Source: Bacillota bacterium | GTDB taxonomy: Bacteria; Bacillota; Tb-RUG-66 | Assembly (NCBI GenBank): GCA_016288255.1 | Contig: JAEEYS010000131.1 | Span: forward strand, 1-5,773 | Direction: 5' to 3' | DNA length: 5,773 bases | In this document: positions 1-5,325 of the stretch, piece by piece | How positions within the stretch are numbered: the stretch's first letter is position 1 | Layout of the letters: every line of letters starts with the position of its first letter | Notes under the pieces: model-generated | What the model was told of the DNA's origin: nothing | Databases searched by the model: none | The model's input: only the letters and a program-made list of their open reading frames with translations | Program-made: the position numbers and the translations under genes

Positions 1-837
1 ATCCGGCGGCTGTCCGGGGATGGAAAGAAGCCGTTCTTCTTCCGAATCCAGTCTGGGCACTGCCTTTAAAAGGCCCCAGGTGTAAGGATGTTCCGGATTA
101 TAATAAATATCTTTCAAAGGTCCTATTTCCACTACTTTGCCCGCATACATAACGATCACTTTATCGGCAATGCCGGCTACGATCCCCAAGTCATGGGTGA
201 TCAAAATGATCGACGTATCCATTTTTTCACTCAAGTCCCGCATCAAGTCCATGATCTGCGCCTGGATGGTCACGTCCAAAGCGGTCGTCGGTTCATCGGC
301 GATCAAAAGCTTTGGATTGCAGCAAAGCGCCATAGCGATCATAACACGCTGCCGCATCCCGCCGGAAAATTCATGGGGATATTGTTTCAGCCGTTTTTCC
401 GGATCGTTGATCCCTACCAATTCCAGCATTTCTATGGCTCTTTTTTTCGCTTCCGCCTGATTCATATTTTCATGGTGTTTCAAAACTTCCGTGATCTGGT
501 ATCCCACTGTTAACACAGGGTTTAAAGAAGTCATGGGATCCTGGAAGATCATACCCAATTCTTTCCCTCTGATCTTTTCCATCTCTTTTTCCGTCTTTTT
601 GACCAGATCTTCACCTGCAAAAATGACTTCCCCATTCACGATTTTTCCCGGATTCTGCAAAAGATCCATGATCGACAACGCCGTTACGCTTTTACCGCTG
701 CCGGATTCCCCTACGATCGCCAACACTTCTCCTTCGTTCAAATCAAAGGAAACACCGGTTACCGCTTTTACTTCCCCAAATTTCGTAAAGAAGGAGGTGC
801 TTAAGTTTTTTACTTCGAGTAATGTTTTCTTTTCCAT
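1..837 (-). CDS. oppD: Oligopeptide/dipeptide ABC transporter ATP-binding protein, OppD/DppD-like (partial, C-terminus off left edge)
   Basis: This is the cytoplasmic ATPase subunit that powers peptide import through the OppB/OppC channel. My translation of the minus strand from the ATG at 837 stays open for 279 codons to the window edge. It shows every ABC motif: Walker A GESGSGKS (residues 43-50), Q-loop Gln99, signature FSGGMRQR (157-164), Walker B LLIADEP with catalytic Glu182 (177-183), D-loop TALD (185-188) and H-loop His215. From about residue 248 the PEHPYTWGLL and SIPGQPPD segments match the start of the C-terminal oligopeptide-transporter extension that separates OppD/OppF from other ABC ATPases. 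Family members are usually about 320-350 residues, so roughly 50 residues are missing. An AGGAGG site (845-850) lies 7 nt upstream and overlaps the oppC stop codon, indicating coupled translation. OppD rather than OppF is preferred from gene order and the FSGGMRQR signature; substrate (oligo- or dipeptide, nickel) cannot be decided here. Confidence 0.93.
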   Translation of the reverse strand, partial: MEKKTLLEVKNLSTSFFTKFGEVKAVTGVSFDLNEGEVLAIVGESGSGKSVTALSIMDLLQNPGKIVNGEVIFAGEDLVKKTEKEMEKIRGKELGMIFQDPMTSLNPVLTVGYQITEVLKHHENMNQAEAKKRAIEMLELVGINDPEKRLKQYPHEFSGGMRQRVMIAMALCCNPKLLIADEPTTALDVTIQAQIMDLMRDLSEKMDTSIILITHDLGIVAGIADKVIVMYAGKVVEIGPLKDIYYNPEHPYTWGLLKAVPRLDSEEERLLSIPGQPPD

Positions 838-848
838 ATCCTGTCCTC

Positions 849-1802
849 CTACTTCCTCATTCTAGGATCCAACGCATCTCTTAAAGCGTCTCCCAAGAAG
901 TTGAATCCAAGTATTGTCAAACTGATGAACAGAGCCGGGAAAAAGATCATATGCGGATAGTTTCTGAGCGCTTCTATCCCTTCTGAAGCCATAGAGCCCC
1001 AGCTGGCCATCGGCGCAGAGATCCCCAGCCCCAGGAAGCTTAAATTGGATTCCAAGAAGATAGCGGAAGGGATCCCCATGGTCATGGATACCAGAATCGG
1101 GCCCATAGCGTTCGGGATCAAATGCCGCAACATGATACCCCAGGTTTTTACACCGGAGATCTTTGCCGCCAAGATAAATTCTCTTTCCTTCAAACTCAAT
1201 ACTTCCCCGCGGACAAGCCTTGCCATGGAAAGCCAACTGGTGGCCCCGATAACGAAAAATACACTGGTCAGCCCTCTGGGCAGTACTGTCATCAGCAAAA
1301 TAACATACAGCATGGAAGGAACACTGTCGATGATATCAACGACACGCATCATCAGCGTATCCACTCTGCCGCCGTAGTAGCCGGATATGGTACCGTATAC
1401 GACGCCAATACCCAAAGCAACCAAGCTGGCAGCGATCCCAACAGCCAAAGAGATTCTGGCACCGTATGCCAAGCGGACCAAAACGTCACGGCCTAGATTA
1501 TCCGCCCCAAACAGATAGCCGTTTTGTCCCGGTTTGGAATATGCATAAGCCAAAGTCTGATCGCTGTATGTTACATGAAAAACGCGATCCATTACGATCG
1601 GCGCGATAATGCCGAATAAAATCATAAAAAGAACAATAAAGATACCTAACATACCCAGCTTATTTTTTCTGAGCCGATACCAAGCATCCTGCCAAAAACT
1701 GACGCTGGGCCGGATCAATTTATTGATTTCAGAAGGGTCTTTGTGAAGCGGTTTGAAAGAAAGCTCTGTTACGGCTGTCTTATTTACATTTTGTTCATCC
1801 AT
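849..1802 (-). CDS. oppC: Oligopeptide ABC transporter permease OppC/DppC-like
   Basis: This is one of the two membrane-spanning subunits of the peptide importer. The 317-residue product has a long hydrophilic cytoplasmic N-terminus (about 1-48), then a first membrane helix (about 50-71), as in the OppC N-terminal domain. A periplasm-facing segment ends in the family motif FGADNLGRDVLVRLAYG (98-114). About five more hydrophobic helices follow. The EAA-type loop that contacts the ATPases is at about 200-217 (GEVLSLKEREFILAAKISG), and ESNLSFLGLG (251-260) and the C-terminal DALRDALDPRMRK are typical of OppC. Length is normal. The ATG at 1802 sits 8 nt from a GAAGGGAG ribosome site (1811-1818) inside the end of oppB, and only 1 nt separates the oppB stop from this start. 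The gene is therefore the third cistron of the pepP-oppBCD operon. Confidence 0.94.
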   Translation of the reverse strand: MDEQNVNKTAVTELSFKPLHKDPSEINKLIRPSVSFWQDAWYRLRKNKLGMLGIFIVLFMILFGIIAPIVMDRVFHVTYSDQTLAYAYSKPGQNGYLFGADNLGRDVLVRLAYGARISLAVGIAASLVALGIGVVYGTISGYYGGRVDTLMMRVVDIIDSVPSMLYVILLMTVLPRGLTSVFFVIGATSWLSMARLVRGEVLSLKEREFILAAKISGVKTWGIMLRHLIPNAMGPILVSMTMGIPSAIFLESNLSFLGLGISAPMASWGSMASEGIEALRNYPHMIFFPALFISLTILGFNFLGDALRDALDPRMRK

Positions 1803-1803
1803 C

Positions 1804-2730
1804 TTATCTGCTCCCTTCTATCTTGATTCTCGGATCAATAAATACATAAACGATGTCTACCACCAAAACGCACACCGTCAGGATCATCGCATAAAATACG
1901 GTGACCCCCATGATCATAGTGTAGTCTCTGTTTGTAATAGCCTGGGTCAAGTGCTGTCCCAAACCCGGTATCGCGAAGATTTTTTCTACGACCAAGCTCC
2001 CTACAAAGATATTCGCGATCATCGGACCCAAAATCGTGGTGACGGATAAAAGGGCATTTTTCAACGCGTGCACATAAATGACTTTCATCCTTGTCATCCC
2101 TTTTGCTCTGGCGGTTCTGATATAATCGTTATTCAAAACTTCCAGGGTGCTGGTCCGCATCAGCTTGGCGATAAAAGCCAGCGGATAAGCGCTCAGCGCC
2201 AAGACAGGCAATATGGCTTGGTTGGGAGCGCCCCAAAGCGCGGCCGGCAGCCATCTTAATTTATAAGCAAAAATATACATCAAAAGACTGGCAAAAACAA
2301 ATCCGGGGATAGAAATAAATAATGTCGTCATGACTTTGGACGCATTATCCTGCCATTTTCCCTGTTTTAACGCGGCGATGATCCCTGCGGGGATACCGAG
2401 CGCGATGGCAACGATCAGAGAAAGTCCCCCTACGGTAGCGGAAACCGGGAATCCCCTGGCAATGATATCATTCACCGTATCTGTCTGATACCGAAAAGAC
2501 GGACCAAAATCCAGTTTGGCTATATTGACCATGTAGTCGATATACTGTTTGTAAAGTGGTGCATTTAAATTGTAGCGCTCATTTAGGTTGTGCATGACTG
2601 CTTCCGGTAAAATCTTATCTTGTGTAAAGGGGCCGCCCGGTATTGCATGCGCCAGGAAAAAGGTAAATGTCGCTACCACAAAAATAACAACAACACCTAA
2701 GAGCAGCCTTTTTATGATGTATTTCAGCAT
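1804..2730 (-). CDS. oppB: Oligopeptide ABC transporter permease OppB/DppB-like
   Basis: This is the partner membrane subunit of OppC. The 308-residue product opens with MLKYIIKRLLLG, the standard short basic N-terminus leading straight into a membrane helix (about 9-29). An external loop carries PGGPF and the LNERYNLNAPLYKQY motif (48-63) characteristic of DppB/OppB. Further helices lie at about 98-121, 132-157, 171-191, 225-247 and 272-294. The cytoplasmic EAA loop reads EVLNNDYIRTARAKGM (197-212), followed by KNALLSVTTILGP. The conserved EKIFAIPGLGQ (249-259) and the terminal VFIDPRIK are intact. The ATG at 2730 has an AGGAGG site (2738-2743) 7 nt upstream. The gap to the peptidase gene is 39 bp with no terminator-like hairpin, so readthrough from the upstream peptidase gene is expected. 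The gene appears complete and functional. Confidence 0.94.
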   Translation of the reverse strand: MLKYIIKRLLLGVVVIFVVATFTFFLAHAIPGGPFTQDKILPEAVMHNLNERYNLNAPLYKQYIDYMVNIAKLDFGPSFRYQTDTVNDIIARGFPVSATVGGLSLIVAIALGIPAGIIAALKQGKWQDNASKVMTTLFISIPGFVFASLLMYIFAYKLRWLPAALWGAPNQAILPVLALSAYPLAFIAKLMRTSTLEVLNNDYIRTARAKGMTRMKVIYVHALKNALLSVTTILGPMIANIFVGSLVVEKIFAIPGLGQHLTQAITNRDYTMIMGVTVFYAMILTVCVLVVDIVYVFIDPRIKIEGSR

Positions 2731-2769
2731 ATACGCTCCTCCTCTTGTTTATAAAATATAAGATTTCCC

Positions 2770-4014
2770 TTATGAATTCATAATCTCTTCGATTTCTTCG
2801 ATTTCTTTCGGTATAGTATCCGAAAAAACGATATTTCCCGTTTCTGTGATCACCAAAGTATCTTCGACCCGTATTCCGATCCCTTCTTCCGGCACATAAA
2901 GTCCGGGTTCCAGGGTAATGGCCATATTCGGTTTTAAAGGTTTGCTGTCATCTCCCACGTCATGGGTGTCCAAACCGATAAAATGGCCGGAGCCATGCAA
3001 ATAGTATTTTCCCACCTCGCTGTCGTCTTTGATCAATCCCAATCGTTTTAATCCTTCCGTGATGATCCGTTTTCCATTTGCCGAGATCTCTTCATGGGGA
3101 TATCCCGGCACCATCTTCGACAAAGTATCTTTATTGGCTTCCAGCACGATATTGTAAAGTTCTTTCTGCCGTTTGGTAAATCTGCCGTTGACCGGATAGA
3201 CTCTGGAAACGTCCGCTGCGTAATATTCCCATTCCGCGCCCAGATCAAATAAGATCACGTCGCCGTCTTCCATCACTCTGTTGTTCTTATCATAATGGAG
3301 CAGCGTGCTGTTGATGCCGGAACCGGCTATGGTCTTAAAAGCCGGCATTTTCACACCGTTTGAGTTCAAAACAAAATTATAATACGCTTCTACTTCGTAC
3401 TCTCTCAAACCCGGTTTTAGCTTTTTCATCATCAGTCTTACGCCGTCTTCCGTGATCTTTACCGCTTTTTTGATGTTTTCTATTTCTTCCGGCGTTTTGA
3501 TCACGCGAAGGTTTGCAATAATGGGGTATGCGTTTTTGATTTGCAGGTAAGGATATAATTCTCGCATTTTCTTTGCGAAGTTTTCAGCTAAGGAAGGGAA
3601 TACATACATTTTGTATCGCTCTAGATCGAGATACATTTTATAGACATCGTTACTGAATAAGATCCTGGAAACCACATCATCCATTTCATCTATGTACTTC
3701 ACGTTTTGAAATCCGAATTTTTCAGCGGCTTCCTCTACATCGATCATCTTGCCCATATATTTTTCCATATGGAGATCTCTTCGTTCGATAAAAAGATATT
3801 CCGTGGTCACACCGTTTACTTTCGCAACCATATAGATCGCTTTTTCAAAATCAATTCCCGTTATGTAGTAGCAGTTTTTGTTAGGTGTAAAAAGGTACGC
3901 TTGATCCGACGTTTGGATCGGAGCCTGCCCCGAAAACAAAAACGTGATAGAATTTTCATCCAATTGTTCTATCAGCCTTTGTCTGTTTCTGATATGAAAC
4001 GTTGTATTGATCAT
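2770..4014 (-). CDS. pepP: Xaa-Pro aminopeptidase/dipeptidase, M24B metallopeptidase (PepP-like)
   Basis: This is a cytosolic, two-metal (usually Mn2+) peptidase that removes an N-terminal residue preceding proline. With the ATG at 4014 the product is 414 residues. It has an aminopeptidase-P N-terminal domain (about 7-140) and a pita-bread catalytic domain (about 175-405). The five metal ligands are all present: Asp257 (FDLGAEW), Asp268 (AADVSR), His344 (in HGSGHFIGLD), Glu369 (LEPGLY) and Glu384 (GIRVED). Supporting active-site residues His240 (LLHYDKNN), His351 (THDVG) and Arg382 are also present. The frame also allows a TTG start at 4017, but the AGGAGG at 4022-4027 is 7 nt from the ATG and only 4 nt from the TTG, so ATG is preferred. 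The gene leads the operon with oppBCD, so it probably processes imported proline-containing peptides. Prolidase (Xaa-Pro dipeptidase) is the main alternative; the N-terminal domain and size favour aminopeptidase P. Confidence 0.9.
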   Translation of the reverse strand: MINTTFHIRNRQRLIEQLDENSITFLFSGQAPIQTSDQAYLFTPNKNCYYITGIDFEKAIYMVAKVNGVTTEYLFIERRDLHMEKYMGKMIDVEEAAEKFGFQNVKYIDEMDDVVSRILFSNDVYKMYLDLERYKMYVFPSLAENFAKKMRELYPYLQIKNAYPIIANLRVIKTPEEIENIKKAVKITEDGVRLMMKKLKPGLREYEVEAYYNFVLNSNGVKMPAFKTIAGSGINSTLLHYDKNNRVMEDGDVILFDLGAEWEYYAADVSRVYPVNGRFTKRQKELYNIVLEANKDTLSKMVPGYPHEEISANGKRIITEGLKRLGLIKDDSEVGKYYLHGSGHFIGLDTHDVGDDSKPLKPNMAITLEPGLYVPEEGIGIRVEDTLVITETGNIVFSDTIPKEIEEIEEIMNS

Positions 4015-4021
4015 CAAAATC

Positions 4022-4027
4022 CCTCCT
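4022..4027 (-). promoter_or_regulatory. Ribosome binding site of the peptidase gene (decides ATG over TTG)
   Basis: A full AGGAGG on the minus strand lies 7 nt from the ATG at 4014 but only 4 nt from an in-frame TTG at 4017. The other complete minus-strand genes use 7-8 nt spacing, which supports the ATG. Confidence 0.85.
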
Positions 4028-4072
4028 TCAAAACAGTTTCAGGAATTTGCAAAATATTTTCCTAATGCACCT

Positions 4073-4081
4073 AGTATAGCA
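4073..4081 (-). promoter_or_regulatory. Extended -10 promoter for the pepP-oppBCD operon
   Basis: Read on the minus strand, this site is TGCTATACT: a TGn extension plus a -10 hexamer matching TATAAT at 5 of 6 positions. No good -35 exists at 17 bp (TTCGTA, 3 of 6), as is usual for extended -10 promoters. Transcription would begin near 4066, giving a leader of about 50 nt before the peptidase ATG. The proximal copy of the ATTTTGCCAATT repeat (4085-4096) abuts this element, so a bound protein there would affect polymerase directly. Housekeeping sigma-A use is inferred from the motif only. Confidence 0.6.
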
Positions 4082-4084
4082 TAT

Positions 4085-4118
4085 ATTTTGCCAATTACGA
4101 AATTAAATTTTGCCAATT
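4085..4118. repeat. Direct repeat ATTTTGCCAATT, two copies 22 bp apart, likely operator
   Basis: Two identical 12-bp copies lie at 4085-4096 and 4107-4118. Their 22-bp period is about two helical turns, which would place both on the same DNA face. They sit immediately upstream of the minus-strand extended -10 element, covering the -35 area and further upstream, the usual place for a regulator of the peptidase-opp operon. The binding protein is not identifiable from the sequence. Confidence 0.55.
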
Positions 4119-4129
4119 TTTGCGTAATT
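4093..4129. repeat. Inverted repeat AATTACG / CGTAATT in the divergent promoter region
   Basis: AATTACG at 4093-4099 is mirrored by CGTAATT at 4123-4129, centred at about 4111. The arms interleave with the two direct repeats. The 23-bp separation and AT-rich arms make a protein-binding dyad more plausible than an RNA hairpin. It could also be a by-product of AT-rich sequence. Confidence 0.3.
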
Positions 4130-4138
4130 ACCAAAAAA

Positions 4139-4211
4139 TATGGTATTTTCTTCCTTTCGCCCCCTTTTTTTTGATATCCTATTCACAAAATAATATTTAT
4201 GTGTTGTTTTT
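4139..4211. other. AT-rich intergenic stretch without a recognised element
   Basis: This part of the 265-bp divergent region contains a C5T8 run (4160-4172) and AT-rich sequence. I see no convincing gene, hairpin or promoter. A TTGATA at 4171-4176 has no suitably spaced -10. Confidence 0.5.
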
Positions 4212-4240
4212 GAAGGAATTTTACTACAATTGTAGAATTA
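4212..4240 (+). promoter_or_regulatory. SigH-type promoter of spo0A (overlapping SigA-like elements)
   Basis: GAAGGAATT at 4212-4220 fits the SigH -35 consensus RNAGGAWWW at every position. GTAGAATTA at 4232-4240 fits the -10 consensus RNRGAATWW at every position. The 11-bp spacer is within the known 11-12 bp. Transcription would start near 4246-4247, leaving a leader of about 33 nt before the spo0A ATG. In B. subtilis the sporulation-specific spo0A promoter is SigH dependent, so the assignment agrees with known biology. The same DNA also reads as TTGAAG (4210-4215), 17 bp, TAGAAT (4233-4238), a fair SigA promoter, so vegetative expression from the same place is possible. Confidence 0.78.
4224..4235. 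promoter_or_regulatory. Perfect 12-bp palindrome inside the spo0A promoter, candidate operator
   Basis: CTACAATTGTAG is its own reverse complement. It fills the spacer and reaches into the -10 of the spo0A promoter, so a dimeric protein bound here should block polymerase. Its core TACA-N2-TGTA resembles the operator type reported for BlaI/MecI/CopY-family repressors, but no such regulator lies in the window. That link is inference. Confidence 0.4.
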
Positions 4241-4268
4241 TTATATTTGTTCAATTACTTGTATCTAT

Positions 4269-4273
4269 GGAGG
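4269..4273 (+). promoter_or_regulatory. Ribosome binding site of spo0A
   Basis: GGAGG ends 6 nt before the ATG at 4280. In-frame upstream candidates are a TTG at 4247, which lies at the predicted transcription start and has no ribosome site, and an ATG at 4274, which directly abuts the GGAGG. Both are therefore unlikely starts. Confidence 0.88.
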
Positions 4274-4279
4274 ATGATT

Positions 4280-5170
4280 ATGGACGAAATATGTGTTGCA
4301 ATGGCAGATGACAGTATCAATTTTTGCGAATCTTTAAAAGATTATTTTGATGAACTAAACGACATCAGCTTAACAAAAGTCTTGCATGACGGGCTGGAAA
4401 CAGTAGACTATTTAAAAGAAAACGATCCAGATGTGCTTTTATTGGATATCGTCATGCCAAACTTAGACGGGATCGGCGTACTCAAAACTATCCGATCACA
4501 AGATCCGAGCAAAAAAACAAAGATCATCATCGTATCCGCGCTGGGCCAAGAAAGAATCACCAGAAAAGCGCTGGATCTGGGCGCTGATTTTTTTGTGGTC
4601 AAGCCTTTTGATTTTCCTATGCTGGCAGATCGCATTCGAGAAGAAATGCGGGACGATACGGAAATCAAATCGTTTTCGGAAGACCGGCCTTTTTTTACAA
4701 ACGGATCGGCAGACAAGAATTTTTATCCCTCTTTATCCGCGGGTACATTCGGTGTCCCTTCCGGTTTTTATCGTGAACCAATCTTACAAGAGGCAAACCA
4801 ACCGCTTTCGGCAGGAGACCCTTCGCTGGAAAGGACCGTAAGCCGCCTGCTCCATGATATGGGGGTCCCCGCTCATATCAAAGGGTATCTTTATTTAAAA
4901 GAAGGGATCTCTCTTATTTATCAAAATGTAGAAATGATCGGCGCCATTACCAAAGAAGTGTACCCTCGGATCGCGGAAAAATTCGCCACGTCTCCCACCC
5001 GAGTAGAAAGAGCAATCCGGCATGCCATCGAAGTTTCTTGGAATCGAGGACAGCTGGAATTTCTGCATGAGGTTTTCGGCTACACCATCAACATGAAAAA
5101 AGGCAAACCCACCAACGGAGAATTTATGGCCATGCTGGCGGATAAGATCCGTATGGATTTTCGCAAATAA
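4280..5170 (+). CDS. spo0A: Sporulation master response regulator Spo0A
   Basis: This is the DNA-binding response regulator that, when phosphorylated, starts sporulation and related transition-phase programmes. The 296-residue product has an N-terminal receiver domain (about 1-124): acidic pair Asp10/Asp11, phosphoacceptor Asp56 (DVLLLDIVMP), switch Ser86 and Lys108 (VVKPFD). The C-terminal Spo0A effector domain (about 183-296) is very well conserved: MGVPAHIKGYLYL (194-206), YPRIAEKF (228-235), the recognition-helix region RVERAIRHAIEVSW (241-254) and GKPTNGEFMAMLADK (275-289). B. subtilis Spo0A is 267 residues by my recollection; the extra length lies in the linker (about 125-182), which is rich in Phe, Tyr, Ser, Gly and Pro. 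The gene is transcribed away from the peptidase operon, behind a SigH-type promoter, and ends at a strong hairpin. It lacks the spoIVB neighbour common in Bacillus and Clostridium. Identity is essentially certain; which programme it controls in this organism is not. Confidence 0.97.
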   Translation: MDEICVAMADDSINFCESLKDYFDELNDISLTKVLHDGLETVDYLKENDPDVLLLDIVMPNLDGIGVLKTIRSQDPSKKTKIIIVSALGQERITRKALDLGADFFVVKPFDFPMLADRIREEMRDDTEIKSFSEDRPFFTNGSADKNFYPSLSAGTFGVPSGFYREPILQEANQPLSAGDPSLERTVSRLLHDMGVPAHIKGYLYLKEGISLIYQNVEMIGAITKEVYPRIAEKFATSPTRVERAIRHAIEVSWNRGQLEFLHEVFGYTINMKKGKPTNGEFMAMLADKIRMDFRK

Positions 5171-5201
5171 GCCGGCTTCCAAAAGCAAACGCCTCCCAGC
5201 A

Positions 5202-5241
5202 AAAAGACAAAAGTCTCCCCAACGGGAAACTTTTGTCTTTT
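5202..5241. terminator. Bidirectional intrinsic terminator between spo0A and the kinase-like gene
   Basis: A perfect 13-bp stem pairs 5202-5214 (AAAAGACAAAAGT) with 5229-5241 (ACTTTTGTCTTTT). After one C/A mismatch it continues as TCCC (5216-5219) with GGGA (5224-5227) closing a CAAC loop. The right arm ends in TTTT for plus-strand transcripts, and the A-run on the left gives a T5 tract for minus-strand transcripts. It lies 31 bp after the spo0A stop and 84 bp after the convergent gene's stop, so it can serve both. Confidence 0.87.
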
Positions 5242-5242
5242 A

Positions 5243-5304
5243 CCTTTTCTTCTCTTTCTTTTTTCCTCTATTTCTCCTTCTGCCCTCCCATTCTTTCGTT
5301 CTCC
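5243..5304. other. Polypyrimidine tract in the convergent intergenic gap
   Basis: Of 62 plus-strand bases only four are purines (5270, 5282, 5290, 5298), including an unbroken run of 27 pyrimidines at 5243-5269. No convincing coding sequence or ribosome-site-led ORF is present. It may simply be low-complexity 3' flanking DNA. Confidence 0.6.
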
Positions 5305-5325
5305 AAAGGATTTCTCTTATTTGGC

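Noticed and set aside
88..513. Plus-strand ORFs of 107-141 codons at 88-513
   Set aside because: They are antisense to oppD, whose frame carries all ABC ATPase motifs. Their own translations show no recognisable domain.
1045..1496. Plus-strand ORFs of 110 and 124 codons opposite oppC
   Set aside because: They are antisense shadows of a gene with clear permease motifs and have no ribosome sites or domain similarity.
2731..2769. Possible promoter or terminator between the peptidase gene and oppB
   Set aside because: The 39-bp gap holds only the oppB ribosome site and AT-rich sequence. No hairpin and no properly spaced -35/-10 pair is visible.
4246..4254. Possible Spo0A-binding 0A box TTTGTTCAA near the predicted spo0A transcription start
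   Set aside because: Only 7 of 9 positions match TTTGTCRAA, with the central TC changed. Another 7-of-9 match occurs at 4046-4054, so this level of match is expected by chance in AT-rich DNA.
4247..4279. N-terminal extension of Spo0A from a TTG start
   Set aside because: The extra 11 residues match no Spo0A. The TTG lies at the predicted transcription start, and the GGAGG at 4269-4273 serves the ATG at 4280.
4120..4311. Small plus-strand ORF of 63 codons overlapping the spo0A start
   Set aside because: It starts at a TTG without a ribosome site, runs through AT-rich promoter DNA, and overlaps the well-supported spo0A start in another frame.
4408..4716. Minus-strand ORF of 102 codons within spo0A
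   Set aside because: It is antisense to the conserved receiver domain of Spo0A, without a ribosome site or recognisable domain.
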